From Irpex lacteus (Eukaryota > Basidiomycota > Agaricomycetes > Polyporales > Irpicaceae): DNA of 27,089 nucleotides. Positions 1-8,327 of this stretch are shown here, one piece after another; position 1 is the first letter of the stretch, and the number at the start of each line of letters is the position of its first letter. Position numbers and translations under genes: made by a program. The notes beneath the pieces are model-generated. The model was not told the origin of the DNA. It saw nothing but the letters and a program-made list of their open reading frames with translations, and made no database searches. Location: positions 1 to 27,089 of the forward strand of contig MQVO02000120.1 in NCBI GenBank assembly GCA_001986395.2. The letters are read 5' to 3'.

Positions 1-838
1 GCAATCGTACTCACAAGGCGGAAATGGTTAACGTGTTAACATTGACACTAATATTTTTTAGTGACTACCATTCATTGTTGACAGAAAGGAGTACCAGGGT
101 ATCTAATCCTGATTCTTGCCCTATCCTTCGTTCCTCAGCGTCAATCTTTATTGGAAAAATGCCTTCGCCTTTAGTATTCTATCGAGTTTACTGCAGATTT
201 TAACCTTTATTCTCGATTTTATTTTTTCCTATACTAGATTCTATCTTCTACTTTTCCTCTTTTTTATTTGCTATTTTAAAAAATTAGAATTTTAAAGTTG
301 CCTACTCACCCTTTACGCCTGTTTAAGATGACTAACGTTCGCGTTCCTGGCCTTACCGAGTCTTCTGGCACCAGATTTGGACAACACTTATAGTAAGGTA
401 ATATCATTATTTTCCCTTACGTTATCACTTCTAAAGTGATTTCAGTTAGCTAGTTCACTCTTTCGAGCATTGACTAATATTCTTGACTGCTGGTAGATAA
501 CTCTACTAGGGAGATTCCATTCCCAATGTGGCTAGAGGCTCTTTCAAGCATAGCTTTCGATCGTAGGCTTGGTAGGCCATTACCCATACCAACAACCTAA
601 TCAAAATAAATCGAATCCTAAAGCGGAAAATTTCCTTTATTAATAAAAATAGCTAATTATTTCTCTTAAAATCTAAAATTTAAGAAATATCTCCTATCTA
701 GAGACTTAGGGTATCTAAACTTATATTACTCACCTTTACACCTTTTCTTCTAATATTAATTTCGAAGAAAAAAGATTTGCATGTCTTAGACTACTGAATA
801 ACGTTAAATCGGAACCAAAATTAAATTCTTTCGTTAAA
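1..838 (-). rRNA. rns: Mitochondrial small-subunit rRNA (rns), 5' part
   Basis: Read on the minus strand; the 3' part lies beyond the left window edge. The complement of 91-109 is GGATTAGATACCCTGGTAC, the 790-loop region. The complement of 350-372 carries the 530-loop (GGTGCCAGAAGACTCGGTAA). The complement of 469-493 is identical to the MS1 primer site used for basidiomycete mt-SSU. The stretch 525-600 matches the 240-340 region of bacterial 16S. Near 785-833 the complement matches the 16S start (GAATTTAATTTTGGTTCC, then CTAAGACATGCA), so the 5' end is placed at about 838 (+/-10). No interruption was seen in the core, so this copy looks functional. Confidence 0.93.
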
Positions 839-896
839 TTAAACAAATTATAATTAATTTGTTGTATTGTATATGCCTTAAGCAATATTTATTGTC

Positions 897-940
897 TCTT
901 TTATTTATATTTTTTATTTTTTGTTTTTAGATTTAAAAAA
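897..940. repeat. Dispersed repeat, copy 1 (shared with 20926 and 21466)
   Basis: TTTTATTTATATTTTTTATT, then TTTTGTTTTTA and an ATTTAAA tail, as in the copies at 20926-20970 and 21466-21510. It marks the point where the rps3-like frame ends. Confidence 0.8.
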
Positions 941-1210
941 TTCATTTAATTTATCATTTATCATTATATTTATTAAAGTATTTTTATTAAATTTATATAC
1001 TGCACTTCTTCAATTATCTAATTCATTAATCTTTTGAATATTTAATAATCTATTTTCCATTAAAATCTTATTTTTTAATGTATTATTCTCATTTTCTAAT
1101 AAATTTATTATCTTTATCTCATTTAATAATTTTAATTCTTTATTATTAATCTCTTTATTTAAGATTATATATAATCATATCTCTTTTCATTTTAAAAAAT
1201 CTTTTTTCAT
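914..1210 (-). CDS. rps3: N-terminal part of ribosomal protein S3 (rps3/var1-like), truncated
   Basis: With UGA read as Trp this is a 98-residue frame from ATG at 1210 to TAA at 914-916; three internal TGA codons hide it under the standard code. It is rich in Lys, Asn, Leu and Ile. Residues around 66-90 read NWRSAVYKFNKNT followed by NDKLNEFF. This matches the NW-x-Y-x-x-NKN plus DKL signature of fungal mitochondrial S3/Var1 proteins. Family members are several hundred residues long, so only the N-terminal domain is present. The frame stops inside a repeat that recurs at 20926 and 21466, which suggests that recombination removed the 3' part. It could be a 5' gene piece or a pseudogene. Confidence 0.6.
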
Positions 1211-1291
1211 TTAATTATATTTTTTATTTTCATAGTTCATATTTACTATTATTTTATTTTACTACCTTATTAATTAAATTTTATACTGTAA

Positions 1292-1339
1292 CCCCAAAAA
1301 ACTAGTTAGAATTAATTCTAATTCCTAGTTTTTTTGGGG
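1292..1339. repeat. Family A palindrome, short form
   Basis: Full 48-nt hairpin: CCCCAAAAAACTAG arm, core TTAGAATTAATTCTAA, arm CTAGTTTTTTTGGGG. It lies in the rns-rnl spacer. Confidence 0.95.
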
Positions 1340-1445
1340 ACTATATTTATTTTTTATTTTATTTATTTTATTTAACATTTGTCAGAGGATTATCATAATA
1401 GAATAATTCTGATATTTCTTATTTTTTTATCATAGTCAAAATACA

Positions 1446-1494
1446 CCCCAAAAAAACTAGTTAGAATTAATTATAATTCCTAGTTTTTTTGGGG
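1446..1494. repeat. Family A palindrome, short form
   Basis: Second copy only about 110 nt after the first, with one core difference (TTATAA instead of TTCTAA). Confidence 0.95.
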
Positions 1495-1509
1495 ATTCTG
1501 ATATTTGTT

Positions 1510-1581
1510 TAGGGTGTAGCTGATTCGAACAGCTGTAGCCAACTGTGTAAAGTGGAGGCCTAACCACTAGCCTCACTCACT
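1510..1581 (-). tRNA. Degenerate tRNA, possibly Val-like
   Basis: The T-arm is perfect (AGCTG-TTCGAAT-CAGCT) and the D-arm is good (GGC...GCC around TAGTGGTTAG). The acceptor stem has two mismatches. The anticodon loop (TTACAC) is one base short, so the anticodon cannot be fixed, although UAC is suggested. A standard trnV(UAC) exists at 5773. Probably a decayed tRNA gene or one with a missing base. Confidence 0.5.
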
Positions 1582-1846
1582 AGCCGAACTCACTAGGGAG
1601 TTAGTTATTTATTTATTCATTCTTTAAATAGATCCTAGATTGATTCAATTATAAACCCTCACAATCCTCACCTGCGGTATGATTTACTAAATTAATTATG
1701 TATATTTTTCTTAATAGATAATTAAAAATATTATTTATTTTATTAACTAGGGGGGGAGGTTCTCTACTGATTTTGTAAACCAAACTACTGTAACTATTCC
1801 AGTACTGTTTACTGTGACTTACGTTATGTCTGTTTACTAGTTTCTG

Positions 1847-2035
1847 CTATAAAACTGCTAATGTAGCTAATCCTCCTATTACTCTTAAAATTCTAGTTAA
1901 AAGATGGTTGTAGTAGTAATCAACTACTATGGGTAAAGATGGTATAATATTTAGCTGTTTTACAGCTAACTTAATATCATTGAACCAAGTATGATTAGCT
2001 AAATAAGCTAAGAATCTATGAAAAAGATTTAACAT
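1847..2035 (-). CDS. Small hydrophobic ORF, fragment of a mitochondrial membrane-ORF family
   Basis: 62 residues, with a predicted amphipathic N-terminus and one hydrophobic segment near the end. The stretch LTRILRVIGGLATLAVL resembles IRTLRFLGGTSFLLLL in the 110-residue ORF at 16288-16620, so both probably belong to one family of small membrane proteins of unknown function. This one stops where the longer relative continues with a second membrane segment, so it is probably a 3'-truncated copy. The downstream bases (1760-1846) show no continuation that I can recognise. Confidence 0.45.
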   Translation of the reverse strand: MLNLFHRFLAYLANHTWFNDIKLAVKQLNIIPSLPIVVDYYYNHLLTRILRVIGGLATLAVL

Positions 2036-2178
2036 TTTTTTTAAAGTTATAATTTTATTATTTTTTAATAATATAGTAGGCCAAACCGCTGTAATGCTGG
2101 CAGAATAATCATAATAATTATTATTATATTTATGGCATCTGTCCTATATTTATTATACAAACCTCATACTAAGTAGTA

Positions 2179-2219
2179 CCCAAAAAAACTAGGAATTATA
2201 AATAATTAGTTTTTTTGGG
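2179..2219. repeat. Family A palindrome, shortened
   Basis: CCCAAAAAAACTAG ... AATTAGTTTTTTTGGG. It ends 7 nt before the stop codon of the LAGLIDADG gene at 2226. Confidence 0.9.
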
Positions 2220-2225
2220 AGATTC

Positions 2226-2714
2226 TTAAAATTTCAAAAATATCTCTTTTTCTATTTTACCTTTACCTTGAAGGGTATAAGCAAGCTGAACCATTTCTAT
2301 TAGTGAATCTTTTTCTTTCTGTCCACCTTGTGAAGATTGTATTACAATTTGTTTAAACACTGAATATTCTTCTTTTTTACAACTAAATGGTTGAACATAA
2401 GTATCTAAAAAGGGAATTACATGTTTAATTATTTGTTTATAACCTTTCAAAGTGTACACAAATATGTCTGGAGATCCAGATTTTTCTACTACAGATCCAC
2501 AATTAAATAATTCTTTAAATGAATATAATAATTCTAAACCATTTTTATGTTGACTAACATTAAATACTGGTTGAATGTTTACTCCATATTTAAAGTCTTT
2601 ACCTATAGAAATAGATACAGAATTTGAACCTTCTCCTTCTGCAAAACCACCTAAAAAATAAAGGTAATTTGTATTTTGAATATCTTTTTTTATAATATTT
2701 ACATTATGTTTCAT
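2226..2714 (-). CDS. LAGLIDADG homing endonuclease, single motif
   Basis: 162 residues from ATG at 2714. The LAGLIDADG motif near residues 17-29 reads YFLGGFAEGEGS. It is followed by the usual alpha-beta pattern (FNVSQHKNGLELLYSFKELF near residue 50 and YTLKGYKQIIKHVIPFLDTY near residue 87). The acidic residue expected at the end of the motif is conserved as Glu. One-motif members of this family act as homodimers and cut intron-less alleles. It lies between rns and rnl, opposite to rnl, with no exon or intron core recognised around it, so it is free-standing or a leftover of a lost intron. It looks complete, unlike most homing-endonuclease pieces in the window. Confidence 0.88.
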   Translation of the reverse strand: MKHNVNIIKKDIQNTNYLYFLGGFAEGEGSNSVSISIGKDFKYGVNIQPVFNVSQHKNGLELLYSFKELFNCGSVVEKSGSPDIFVYTLKGYKQIIKHVIPFLDTYVQPFSCKKEEYSVFKQIVIQSSQGGQKEKDSLIEMVQLAYTLQGKGKIEKEIFLKF

Positions 2715-3470
2715 ATTTTTAATAAATTCACAGCATATTCACAACAGCAAGAAGTGATCGTGATAGGCGCTCCTATCACTTGAGGTTAAACAGCGTTTTA
2801 ACCACTTTTCTTTCTAATGATTTACAATTAAATATTATTAATTTCAGGGCATATTAATATTCCCTGCTGATTGCCCATTGTAACATCTTTAAGATTGTCA
2901 CTACTTTATTTTTTGGTAAAATAAAATGAGTACTTAAAGCTTTAGGGTGTTCCAGCATATCATCGAGTTTAATGAGGATCCTAAGGTAGCAAAATAAATT
3001 GGCCATTAAACTTATGATTAAATATAAAAAAGTAGATAGTAAGACCCCTGTAATTTAACTAAAAATAGTTATTTATTAAAATTTAATTAATTTCTTTTGG
3101 GAAACTAAGATTCAATCGTGTGTCCTGATACTGACCTTTACTTTTGGAGAGTACAATGTGAACCAAGAGGACACTCTCTATGTCCACAAAAAAGGGTATA
3201 AAATAATTATTTAAAACATGTATATTTATAATTGTTAATGTTGCTAAAGGTTTACAATTATTAACTGCTTTACCTTTACCTATAGCTATAACTGAAGAAA
3301 ATTCTAATTTTTGTACTGAATAGTAATCAAAACCTAAATTACTTACTAAATACTTTTTTTATTTCTATTAAAAGTGGTAACTGACTTTCTGTTAATTTTA
3401 TTGGGCCCCACTTGATTTAAAAAATTCATCCGATGTAGTTATAATTTATAATTATCAATCTTTAGCTACT

Positions 3471-3517
3471 CCCCCAAAAAACTAGGAATTATAAATAATT
3501 CTAACTAGTTTTTGGGG
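3471..3517. repeat. Family A palindrome within the rnl region
   Basis: CCCCCAAAAAACTAG ... CTAACTAGTTTTTGGGG. It lies between rnl-like blocks. Confidence 0.93.
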
Positions 3518-3770
3518 TAATGTAAAGAAAGAGTTAGCTAAATAATATAACTATTTCTTTAATTTAGAAGCTAACTAAGTAACTTAAATTAAATTTAATT
3601 TCATTGAATAAAGAAAGTCTAATACAATTATATAATATAATGAGTATTCTGTAGTAAAACTATTTGATAAGAGGGGGGGAGTGTAACTTATTTATTTTAT
3701 TATAATTTAATTAGATTGTGATTCTTTTGTTTAACTCAGAAGAAATAAAAAAAAAATAAAAATTCTATCT

Positions 3771-3902
3771 CTAGGAAATGAACAATTTAATTTTGGACAT
3801 GTAAAGATTACTGTAACTATTCATAGCTCCAGCTATAGCAACAGATATATTTTTAGTAGAATGCACATATTCATCATCTTTTTTATTAATGTTTAACTAT
3901 TA
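3771..3902 (-). pseudogene. dpo (family-B DNA polymerase) scrap
   Basis: About 43 residues ending at TAG 3771-3773. The stretch SVAIAGAMNSYSNLYMSKIK corresponds to the segment after polymerase motif B in plasmid dpo proteins (compare TVSIPIAAATLSYARIHMAK in the fragment at 6892). No start codon and no flanking polymerase sequence are seen. It is a remnant of an integrated linear plasmid lying inside the damaged rnl. Confidence 0.5.
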
Positions 3903-4334
3903 ATCCTGTAACGAAGTAGATCTAAAGTAAGCTATCAGTTATCGAGATGCTGAGATAACTGACTAAAATAAAAAAAGATTATAATACATAATCCTCTTAT
4001 TCCTAAATAAAAATACATTAATTTAATAAAAAAGAATAATAAAAAAAAACAATTAAAGAAATTGGTATACAAACTTCTTCAGAAATAGGTAAAAAGAGAA
4101 AATAGAAACAATTAACTTCGCAGTGGGGGTTCCAAAGAGTTAAGATTAGTACTAGAGGACACGGGGTCCTAAGGGAATAAACTACCCATCCACAAAGTGG
4201 ATGCTTAGAAAAGAAATAATTATTAATAAAAAGAATAGGTGAGCATTCACTGAGTAGAGCGAAGGGAATGAGGGGTATGATACTAAATAAAAAGATTGGT
4301 AAATATAGAAACTCATTAATTAATTAAAAAGAAT

Positions 4335-4382
4335 CCCCAAAAAACTAGGAATTAGAATTAATTCTAACTAGTTTTTTGGGGG
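4335..4382. repeat. Family A palindrome, short form
   Basis: CCCCAAAAAACTAG ... CTAACTAGTTTTTTGGGGG; complete hairpin downstream of rnl. Confidence 0.95.
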
Positions 4383-4383
4383 A

Positions 4384-4442
4384 GTGTCCTCCACTTGCTC
4401 ACTAGAACCTATCAAAAAGTAAAGGTAAGTGGAGGAGGACAC
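4384..4442. repeat. GC-containing inverted repeat
   Basis: GTGTCCTCCACTT (4384-4396) pairs with AAGTGGAGGAGGACAC (4427-4442), with one 3-nt bulge. It directly abuts a family A palindrome. Confidence 0.75.
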
Positions 4443-4465
4443 GATTGATCTATGCTTATAAACAA

Positions 4466-4520
4466 TATTCCCCCGTGCCCTTTTTTAATTAAAAAATTAA
4501 AAAAAAGGAGACGGGGGAGG
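4466..4520. repeat. Family B hairpin with a long GC cap
   Basis: CCCCCGTGCCCTTTTTT, an AATTAAAA centre, then AAAAAAGGAGACGGGGG. It is an A/T stem capped by a GC stem. Confidence 0.75.
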
Positions 4521-4830
4521 AACGTAGTGGTGGGGGTAGAACTATTAATTTACTTAAACAAATCTTACGATAGGGTGCCAAAGGTACCCGTTGAGTCGAT
4601 AGACGATTAGAAACTGAATAAATAAAAAAGAGAGGGTCCCCACCTTTTTATTATTTATTTAGGAAGGGGAGCAGCATTACACATTTTAATGGATAATGAT
4701 GAGGGGTAGGATAAATGAGTGTTTACAAAATAGGATAATAAAGTATACTGAACGGTAGTTAACTCATTAAAAATAAATATAAAATTAGTGCTTACAATAT
4801 GGAATCTTTGTATTTATAATTGAGCGGGTT

Positions 4831-4859
4831 ATTAAAATTTAATTAAATTAAATTTTAAT
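4831..4859. repeat. Stand-alone copy of the inner palindrome of long family A elements
   Basis: Arms ATTAAAATTTAAT and ATTAAATTTTAAT around TAA. The same 29 nt form the interior of the elements at 15983 and 24506. Here it occurs without the CTAG arms. Confidence 0.85.
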
Positions 4860-5166
4860 TAGAACTCCCTAATTAAAATAATATAAATGTGTGATTATAT
4901 TTTATTTTCTTATTTATTATTATCTTTATTTATTACATTTACTCATTTGAACTCTAACAAAACTATTTTATATGCAAAATAAAAGAATAAAAATGTGATA
5001 AATATCTTTGAACTTTAGCAATAAATAATAATGAGTAAAGTTAAAGAATTAAGAAGGAGCGTAGCATATTATTAATTTAAATTAAAATATTATAATAAAA
5101 TAATTATTTATATTTATTACATTCGCACAGGTCACTGTTCTCATAATTATTTTATTATTTTATAAT

Positions 5167-5199
5167 CCCGGGATAATTAATTATAACTAGTTTTTTTGG
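5167..5199. repeat. Family A half element
   Basis: CCCGGGATAATTAATTA, then CTAGTTTTTTTGG. It matches the reverse complement of the left arm and spacer of the element at 15983. It runs into the start of the ORF at 5196. Confidence 0.8.
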
Positions 5200-5597
5200 A
5201 TGGACTTTCTCCTACTGCAAAGATAGGTGTTATGTCCGCAGGAGCTGTAATTGGTGGTAGTACAGTAACTGTTGCTAATGCTATCGGTAGTCTTTCTCAA
5301 AAGAAAATTGATAATGCTGTCGCGGCTTCTGCAGTAAAATCGGCTACACCTCCAACAACTCCTACTTCACCTCCCACATCCAAACCTGATAGTGGAGATG
5401 GACCGGCCGCTTTTTCAATTGAACCTGGGGCTGATTTAGATACAGTTATGAGTTTATTAGATGCTAATCATATTTTACACATTTGTATATTATATTTACC
5501 TATTGCTTTAATGATTTTATATGTATCTACTATGGTAGTTGAAAATAAATGAAATTTAATATTTATTAAATATATTTTTGGTGAAATAATAATTTAA
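5196..5597 (+). CDS. Conserved-type small membrane ORF with Pro/Thr/Ser linker
   Basis: With UGA as Trp (one at 5550-5552) the frame runs to TAA at 5595-5597, 133 codons. Residues 8-32 are Gly/Ala-rich (KIGVMSAGAVIGGSTV). They are followed by a Pro/Thr/Ser linker near residues 50-68, then a hydrophobic segment (ILHICILYLPIALMILYVS), then a basic tail containing ENKWNLIFIKYIFGE. The function is unknown; I infer a membrane protein of the kind found in fungal mitochondrial plasmids and their integrated copies. The frame opens with TTG inside the family A half element, with a stop just upstream, so the original N-terminus was probably cut off by the element. Confidence 0.55.
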
Positions 5598-5624
5598 TTT
5601 TAAAGAGAAATAAAGAAAAAGTAA

Positions 5625-5754
5625 ATAATAAAGGATAGAGGCTGAGGTTGCGGATACCCGTATAGACCCTTTAACATATAGTGTAAGGTTGTCAAATACA
5701 ATAATCACTAAAGTTTTTTTACTGGAATAACCAGGATCCTCTATCCTTTATTAT
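5625..5754. repeat. Inverted-repeat-bounded block
   Basis: ATAATAAAGGATAGAGG (5625-5641) and its perfect complement (5738-5754) enclose 96 nt that include GGTTGCGGATACCC. The arms resemble the caps of family B hairpins (CCTCTATCC/GGATAGAGG). Confidence 0.75.
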
Positions 5755-5772
5755 CTGGAGAGGCTGAATTAA

Positions 5773-5843
5773 TAGCAATTAGAGGAATCGAACCTCTGTC
5801 TTGATTGTGTAAAAATCACGCTAATCCCCTCAGCTAAATCGCT
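5773..5843 (-). tRNA. trnV: tRNA-Val (UAC)
   Basis: The acceptor stem AGCGATT/AATTGCT pairs fully, with discriminator A. The anticodon stem-loop is TGATT-TTTACAC-AATCA and the T-arm AGAGG-TTCGATT-CCTCT. It looks functional. Confidence 0.93.
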
Positions 5844-6029
5844 TATGCCTTTTTTTTAGTTAGAACGAATAAATTTTAATTTGCTATTTTTTATTAAAGA
5901 TATAATATATAAGATATATATAAAGATATTCTGTATTCAGATAATAAATAGTACTTTACACTTTTTTATTTTATTTGAGTATCCCTCCCCATATTATTTT
6001 ATTTTATGTATTCTTTTATCTTTATTTTT

Positions 6030-6050
6030 AATTCTAACTAGTTTTTTGGG
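6030..6050. repeat. Family A right half
   Basis: AATTCTAACTAGTTTTTTGGG without a left arm. Confidence 0.8.
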
Positions 6051-6105
6051 ATAATGTATAAAATTAATTATCTTCTTTCTTTATCCAATTTGGATTTTAA
6101 AGGGC

Positions 6106-6179
6106 GGGCAGAATAAGAGATTCGAACTCTTTTCATCGTTGCCACAAAACGTCATTCTACCAATTGAACTAATTCTACC
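6106..6179 (-). tRNA. trnH: tRNA-His (GUG)
   Basis: Acceptor GGTAGAA/TTCTGCC, anticodon loop TTGTGGC, T-arm AAGAG-TTCGAAT-CTCTT. The discriminator is C, as usual for tRNA-His. Confidence 0.93.
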
Positions 6180-6409
6180 TCTTTTATCCTTATTTATTTT
6201 ATTAAAATAAAAAGGGGTTATATAATAATAATGATAATTTTAGAAGTTATATTTTTAACTCCCGTTATCTATACAAGCTTTTATTCTAACGGCCAATCTC
6301 TAAACAGTATTGGCTCAACTAAGGATAAATATATCTATTGTCTAATAATAATATAAGTTATAGCCAGATAGTTTTATATAAAAAAATATATAAAAGATAG
6401 ATAAATTAA

Positions 6410-6475
6410 AGCAAGATGGTGTAATAGGTGTAACACGCATGTCTTTTAATATATGTTCAAATCATATTTTTGCTA
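6410..6475 (+). tRNA. trnK: tRNA-Lys-like (UUU) with deleted anticodon/variable region
   Basis: Acceptor AGCAAGA/TTTTGCT, D-arm GTGT...ACAC and T-arm ATATG-TTCAAAT-CATAT are all good. The loop CTTTTAA gives anticodon UUU. Only 14 nt lie between the D-arm and the T-arm, so the 3' anticodon stem and variable loop are largely missing. CATGT can pair only with the ATATG that is also needed for the T-stem. The gene is 66 nt long. Probably a deletion between short ATATG repeats, making a non-functional gene. Confidence 0.6.
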
Positions 6476-6509
6476 TCCAGAATTTTAGCTTAAAGGTAGA
6501 GTATGTCAC

Positions 6510-6537
6510 TCCCCTTTTTTTATATAAAAAAAAGGAT
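6510..6537. repeat. Family B hairpin
   Basis: CTCCCCTTTTTTTATATAAA followed by AAAAAGGATGG. It lies between two tRNA genes. Confidence 0.75.
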
Positions 6538-6568
6538 GGATAGTTTAATTCTTTGTAATTTTAAAACC

Positions 6569-6640
6569 GGGATTATAGTTTAGTTGGTAAAACATAGACC
6601 TTGCACGTCTAAATAATGAGTTAAAATCTCATTGATTCCA
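6569..6640 (+). tRNA. trnA: tRNA-Ala (UGC)
   Basis: Acceptor GGGATTA/TGATTCC, D-arm GTTT...AAAC, anticodon stem-loop TAGAC-CTTGCAC-GTCTA, T-arm ATGAG-TTAAAAT-CTCAT, discriminator A. Confidence 0.92.
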
Positions 6641-6682
6641 TATAAAATTGGTTTATAAATCTTTATTATATCTCTTTTCTTA

Positions 6683-6750
6683 GCCTTTATTGTGAAATGG
6701 TAGAGCAATACATTGAACCTGTATTAGTATAGGTTCAACTAATTTATCCT
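6683..6750 (+). tRNA. Degenerate Phe-like tRNA (GAA)
   Basis: The anticodon stem-loop ATACA-TTGAACC-TGTAT is clear, and a D-arm-like GAAATGGTAGAGCAA precedes it. The T-arm and acceptor do not pair (the 3' end TTTATCC has no 5' partner). A normal trnF(GAA) is at 21395, so this is probably a decayed copy. Confidence 0.4.
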
Positions 6751-6891
6751 TTTTTTTAATTAAAAACTTTTTTTAGATAACTAGTATTTTTGGTTGTTAA
6801 TTATTAAATTGGTTAAAAGTATTTGTGTATTCATCATAATAACCTTAAAGTCTTGCCTTTACGTGGTGCTTTGGCCTTATCTTTTGTTTAA

Positions 6892-7305
6892 ATGATTCTA
6901 GGTCCCTTTCACACTACAGAAAGAAATGTTGCTAAATTAATCTTAAATAGTTTAAAAGGTAGATTTGGTATGGATTTCTCAAAGAGTGTAACGAGATTCA
7001 TTGACTGTAAAACACATGATTTAGTATCTGTTACTAGAATTCTAAAAAGTTCTATAGAGATGGATAAAGACCTTTTTTAGATACATTTAAATTAGATATA
7101 GATAAAGAAATTTGTAAAAATTTTGGTGTTGATTATATTAAAGCTTTAAATATGGGTCTTTTGAAGAGAAAACAACAAAAGGAACATATAAAACTGTATC
7201 TATCCCTATAGCTGCAGCTACATTATCTTATGCAAGAATACATATGGCTAAACTAATGACAGATATTTTAAATAGATCCTCAATTTATTCAAAAGGAGGA
7301 AAATA
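6892..7305 (+). pseudogene. dpo fragment (family-B DNA polymerase, motif B region)
   Basis: The frame from ATG 6892 reads AKLILNSLKGRFGMDFSKS, equivalent to motif B (K-x3-N-S-x-Y-G), but Lys replaces the usual Tyr. A TAG at 7078-7080 and at least two frameshifts (near 7075 and near 7160) break the frame. Across them the polymerase similarity continues (DTFKLDIDKEICKNFGVDYI, then TVSIPIAAATLSYARIHMAK) up to about 7290. The motif C expected next (Y-x-D-T-D) is absent. Family-B dpo genes belong to linear mitochondrial plasmids with protein-primed ends; this is a decayed integrated copy. The upstream and downstream parts of the gene are missing. Confidence 0.75.
7273..7293. repeat. 21-nt direct repeat, copy 1
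   Basis: TAGATCCTCAATTTATTCAA(A), repeated exactly at 7849-7869. The first copy lies at the end of the dpo fragment, the second directly after a family A half element. Confidence 0.85.
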
Positions 7306-7848
7306 ACCTAGGGGTTGATAATGCGAACAAGAACATTTATCACTTTCGAGGGAGATGTAATTTATTACTTTTCTCAAACTAGAGTAAGTAACCTAAGGGA
7401 AAGGAATTAAATAAATATAATTAAACTATGATTCTCATTATTTTATCTTTAACTTATTCTATTCTATTCTATTCTATTCTATTCTATTCTATTATATTCT
7501 ATTCCATTCCATTCTATTCCTTAATAATTAATATTCCACTTCCTCACCTAAGCGACACACTAACTATTTAAGAGATAGTTTCACACTCTATTTTAATTCT
7601 TGTAGAGATAGACTCCACCCTCACCACCATCTTTTTTTTTTACCCCTGGATAGATAACTATCTCTATTTTCTCCAGGAATCTTAGAATAATTTATTAATT
7701 AAAGAATTATTAACTTTACTTACTCCACCGGTGCTGAAATTATTTATCCCAAAACTAAAGGTAAAAAAAGCTATCCACAGGAAGTAATTTAATTAAACAG
7801 GGAATATATTTAAATAAAATTAATTAATAAAATAATCACCAAAAAAAC
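7306..7848. other. Spacer with pentamer microsatellite
   Basis: No gene recognised. Positions 7455-7515 hold an ATTCT pentamer array (about ten units, the last ones with single changes). The rest is AT-rich. Confidence 0.7.
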
Positions 7849-7850
7849 TA
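7839..7850. repeat. Family A left half
   Basis: CCAAAAAAACTA only. It is joined to the second copy of the 21-nt direct repeat, as if one end of an element marked a rearrangement. Confidence 0.6.
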
Positions 7851-7948
7851 GATCCTCAATTTATTCAAATCTTCTCTACTTTTAATTTTGGACATTTTAC
7901 TCTTGCTCCAAAACTAAAACTAAATTTCTAATCTCCTTTTTAAATTAG

Positions 7949-8182
7949 GATAAATTCAATATATCTACTTCAACCCCTGCGCAAGTTACCCCTTTAACTT
8001 GACTTTTAGGTAAGATCCGTTCTAGCTCTCCCACTGATGAGTTAAGCTCTGGGTATAACAAATTAAAAGTAGCTGGTTTCACTGCAGGAAATAAAATACA
8101 GATAGAGTTAATGGCAACTGTTTTTGAAAAATCACGAAAGATTACTTATATGTATGATATAAAAAAAAGAATTAATCTTTAA
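7949..8182 (+). pseudogene. Unidentified ORF remnant
   Basis: With UGA as Trp this is open for 77 codons without an ATG start. It includes DELSSGYNKLKVAGFTAGNK and IELMATVFEKSRKITYMYD. Composition and codon use look coding, but I do not recognise a family. It lies between dpo and homing-endonuclease debris, so a plasmid or intron ORF origin is likely. Confidence 0.35.
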
Positions 8183-8327
8183 AGCCAAGAGTTGTACTCT
8201 TTTAGCCGAAACAATGGGGATGAAGCGGAGGTTTGTTCTGAAAGAATTATATTTAAATAGGTTCTTTATTTAAGATGAGCTCTTAAGGGATAAAGAATAT
8301 AATGATAATTTGTTAAGTTAAGAAGCG

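Larger units (their letters stand above)
2745..4290 (+). rRNA. rnl: Large-subunit rRNA (rnl) 3' domains, degenerate
   Basis: Landmarks in order on the plus strand are GATCCTAAGGTAGCAAAATA at 2977 (domain IV, near E. coli 1930), TAAGACCCC at about 3040 (domain V entry), TTAGTACTAGAGGACAC at 4146 (sarcin-ricin region) and CCACAAAGTGGATGCTTAG at about 4190 (domain VI). Important parts are missing or changed. The bases that normally sit inside the GACCC...CTGTAATTTAAC region are gone. No peptidyl-transferase centre could be found. The sarcin-ricin loop reads ACTAGAGGACAC instead of the near-invariant ACGAGAGGACC. The interval 3200-3900 holds foreign material (ORF debris, a family A palindrome, a dpo scrap). 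Probably a pseudogene or recombined rnl; the functional copy would be elsewhere. Confidence 0.6.
4290..5166. other. Gene-poor AT-rich spacer
   Basis: Apart from the palindromes listed here, I recognise no gene. The stretch 4565-4615 (GGTGCCAAAGGTACC core) is more GC-rich and may be structured RNA, but I could not assign it. Confidence 0.5.

Noticed and set aside
3119..3182. A second copy of the GTGTCCT/AGGACAC inverted repeat of 4384-4442
   Set aside because: Only the 7-nt ends match; the interior is unrelated and part of it may be rRNA structure.
4540..4620. Group I intron core or rnl domain V piece near GGTGCCAAAGGTACC
   Set aside because: Partial resemblance in both directions, but the P/Q/R/S elements or flanking rRNA context could not be lined up.
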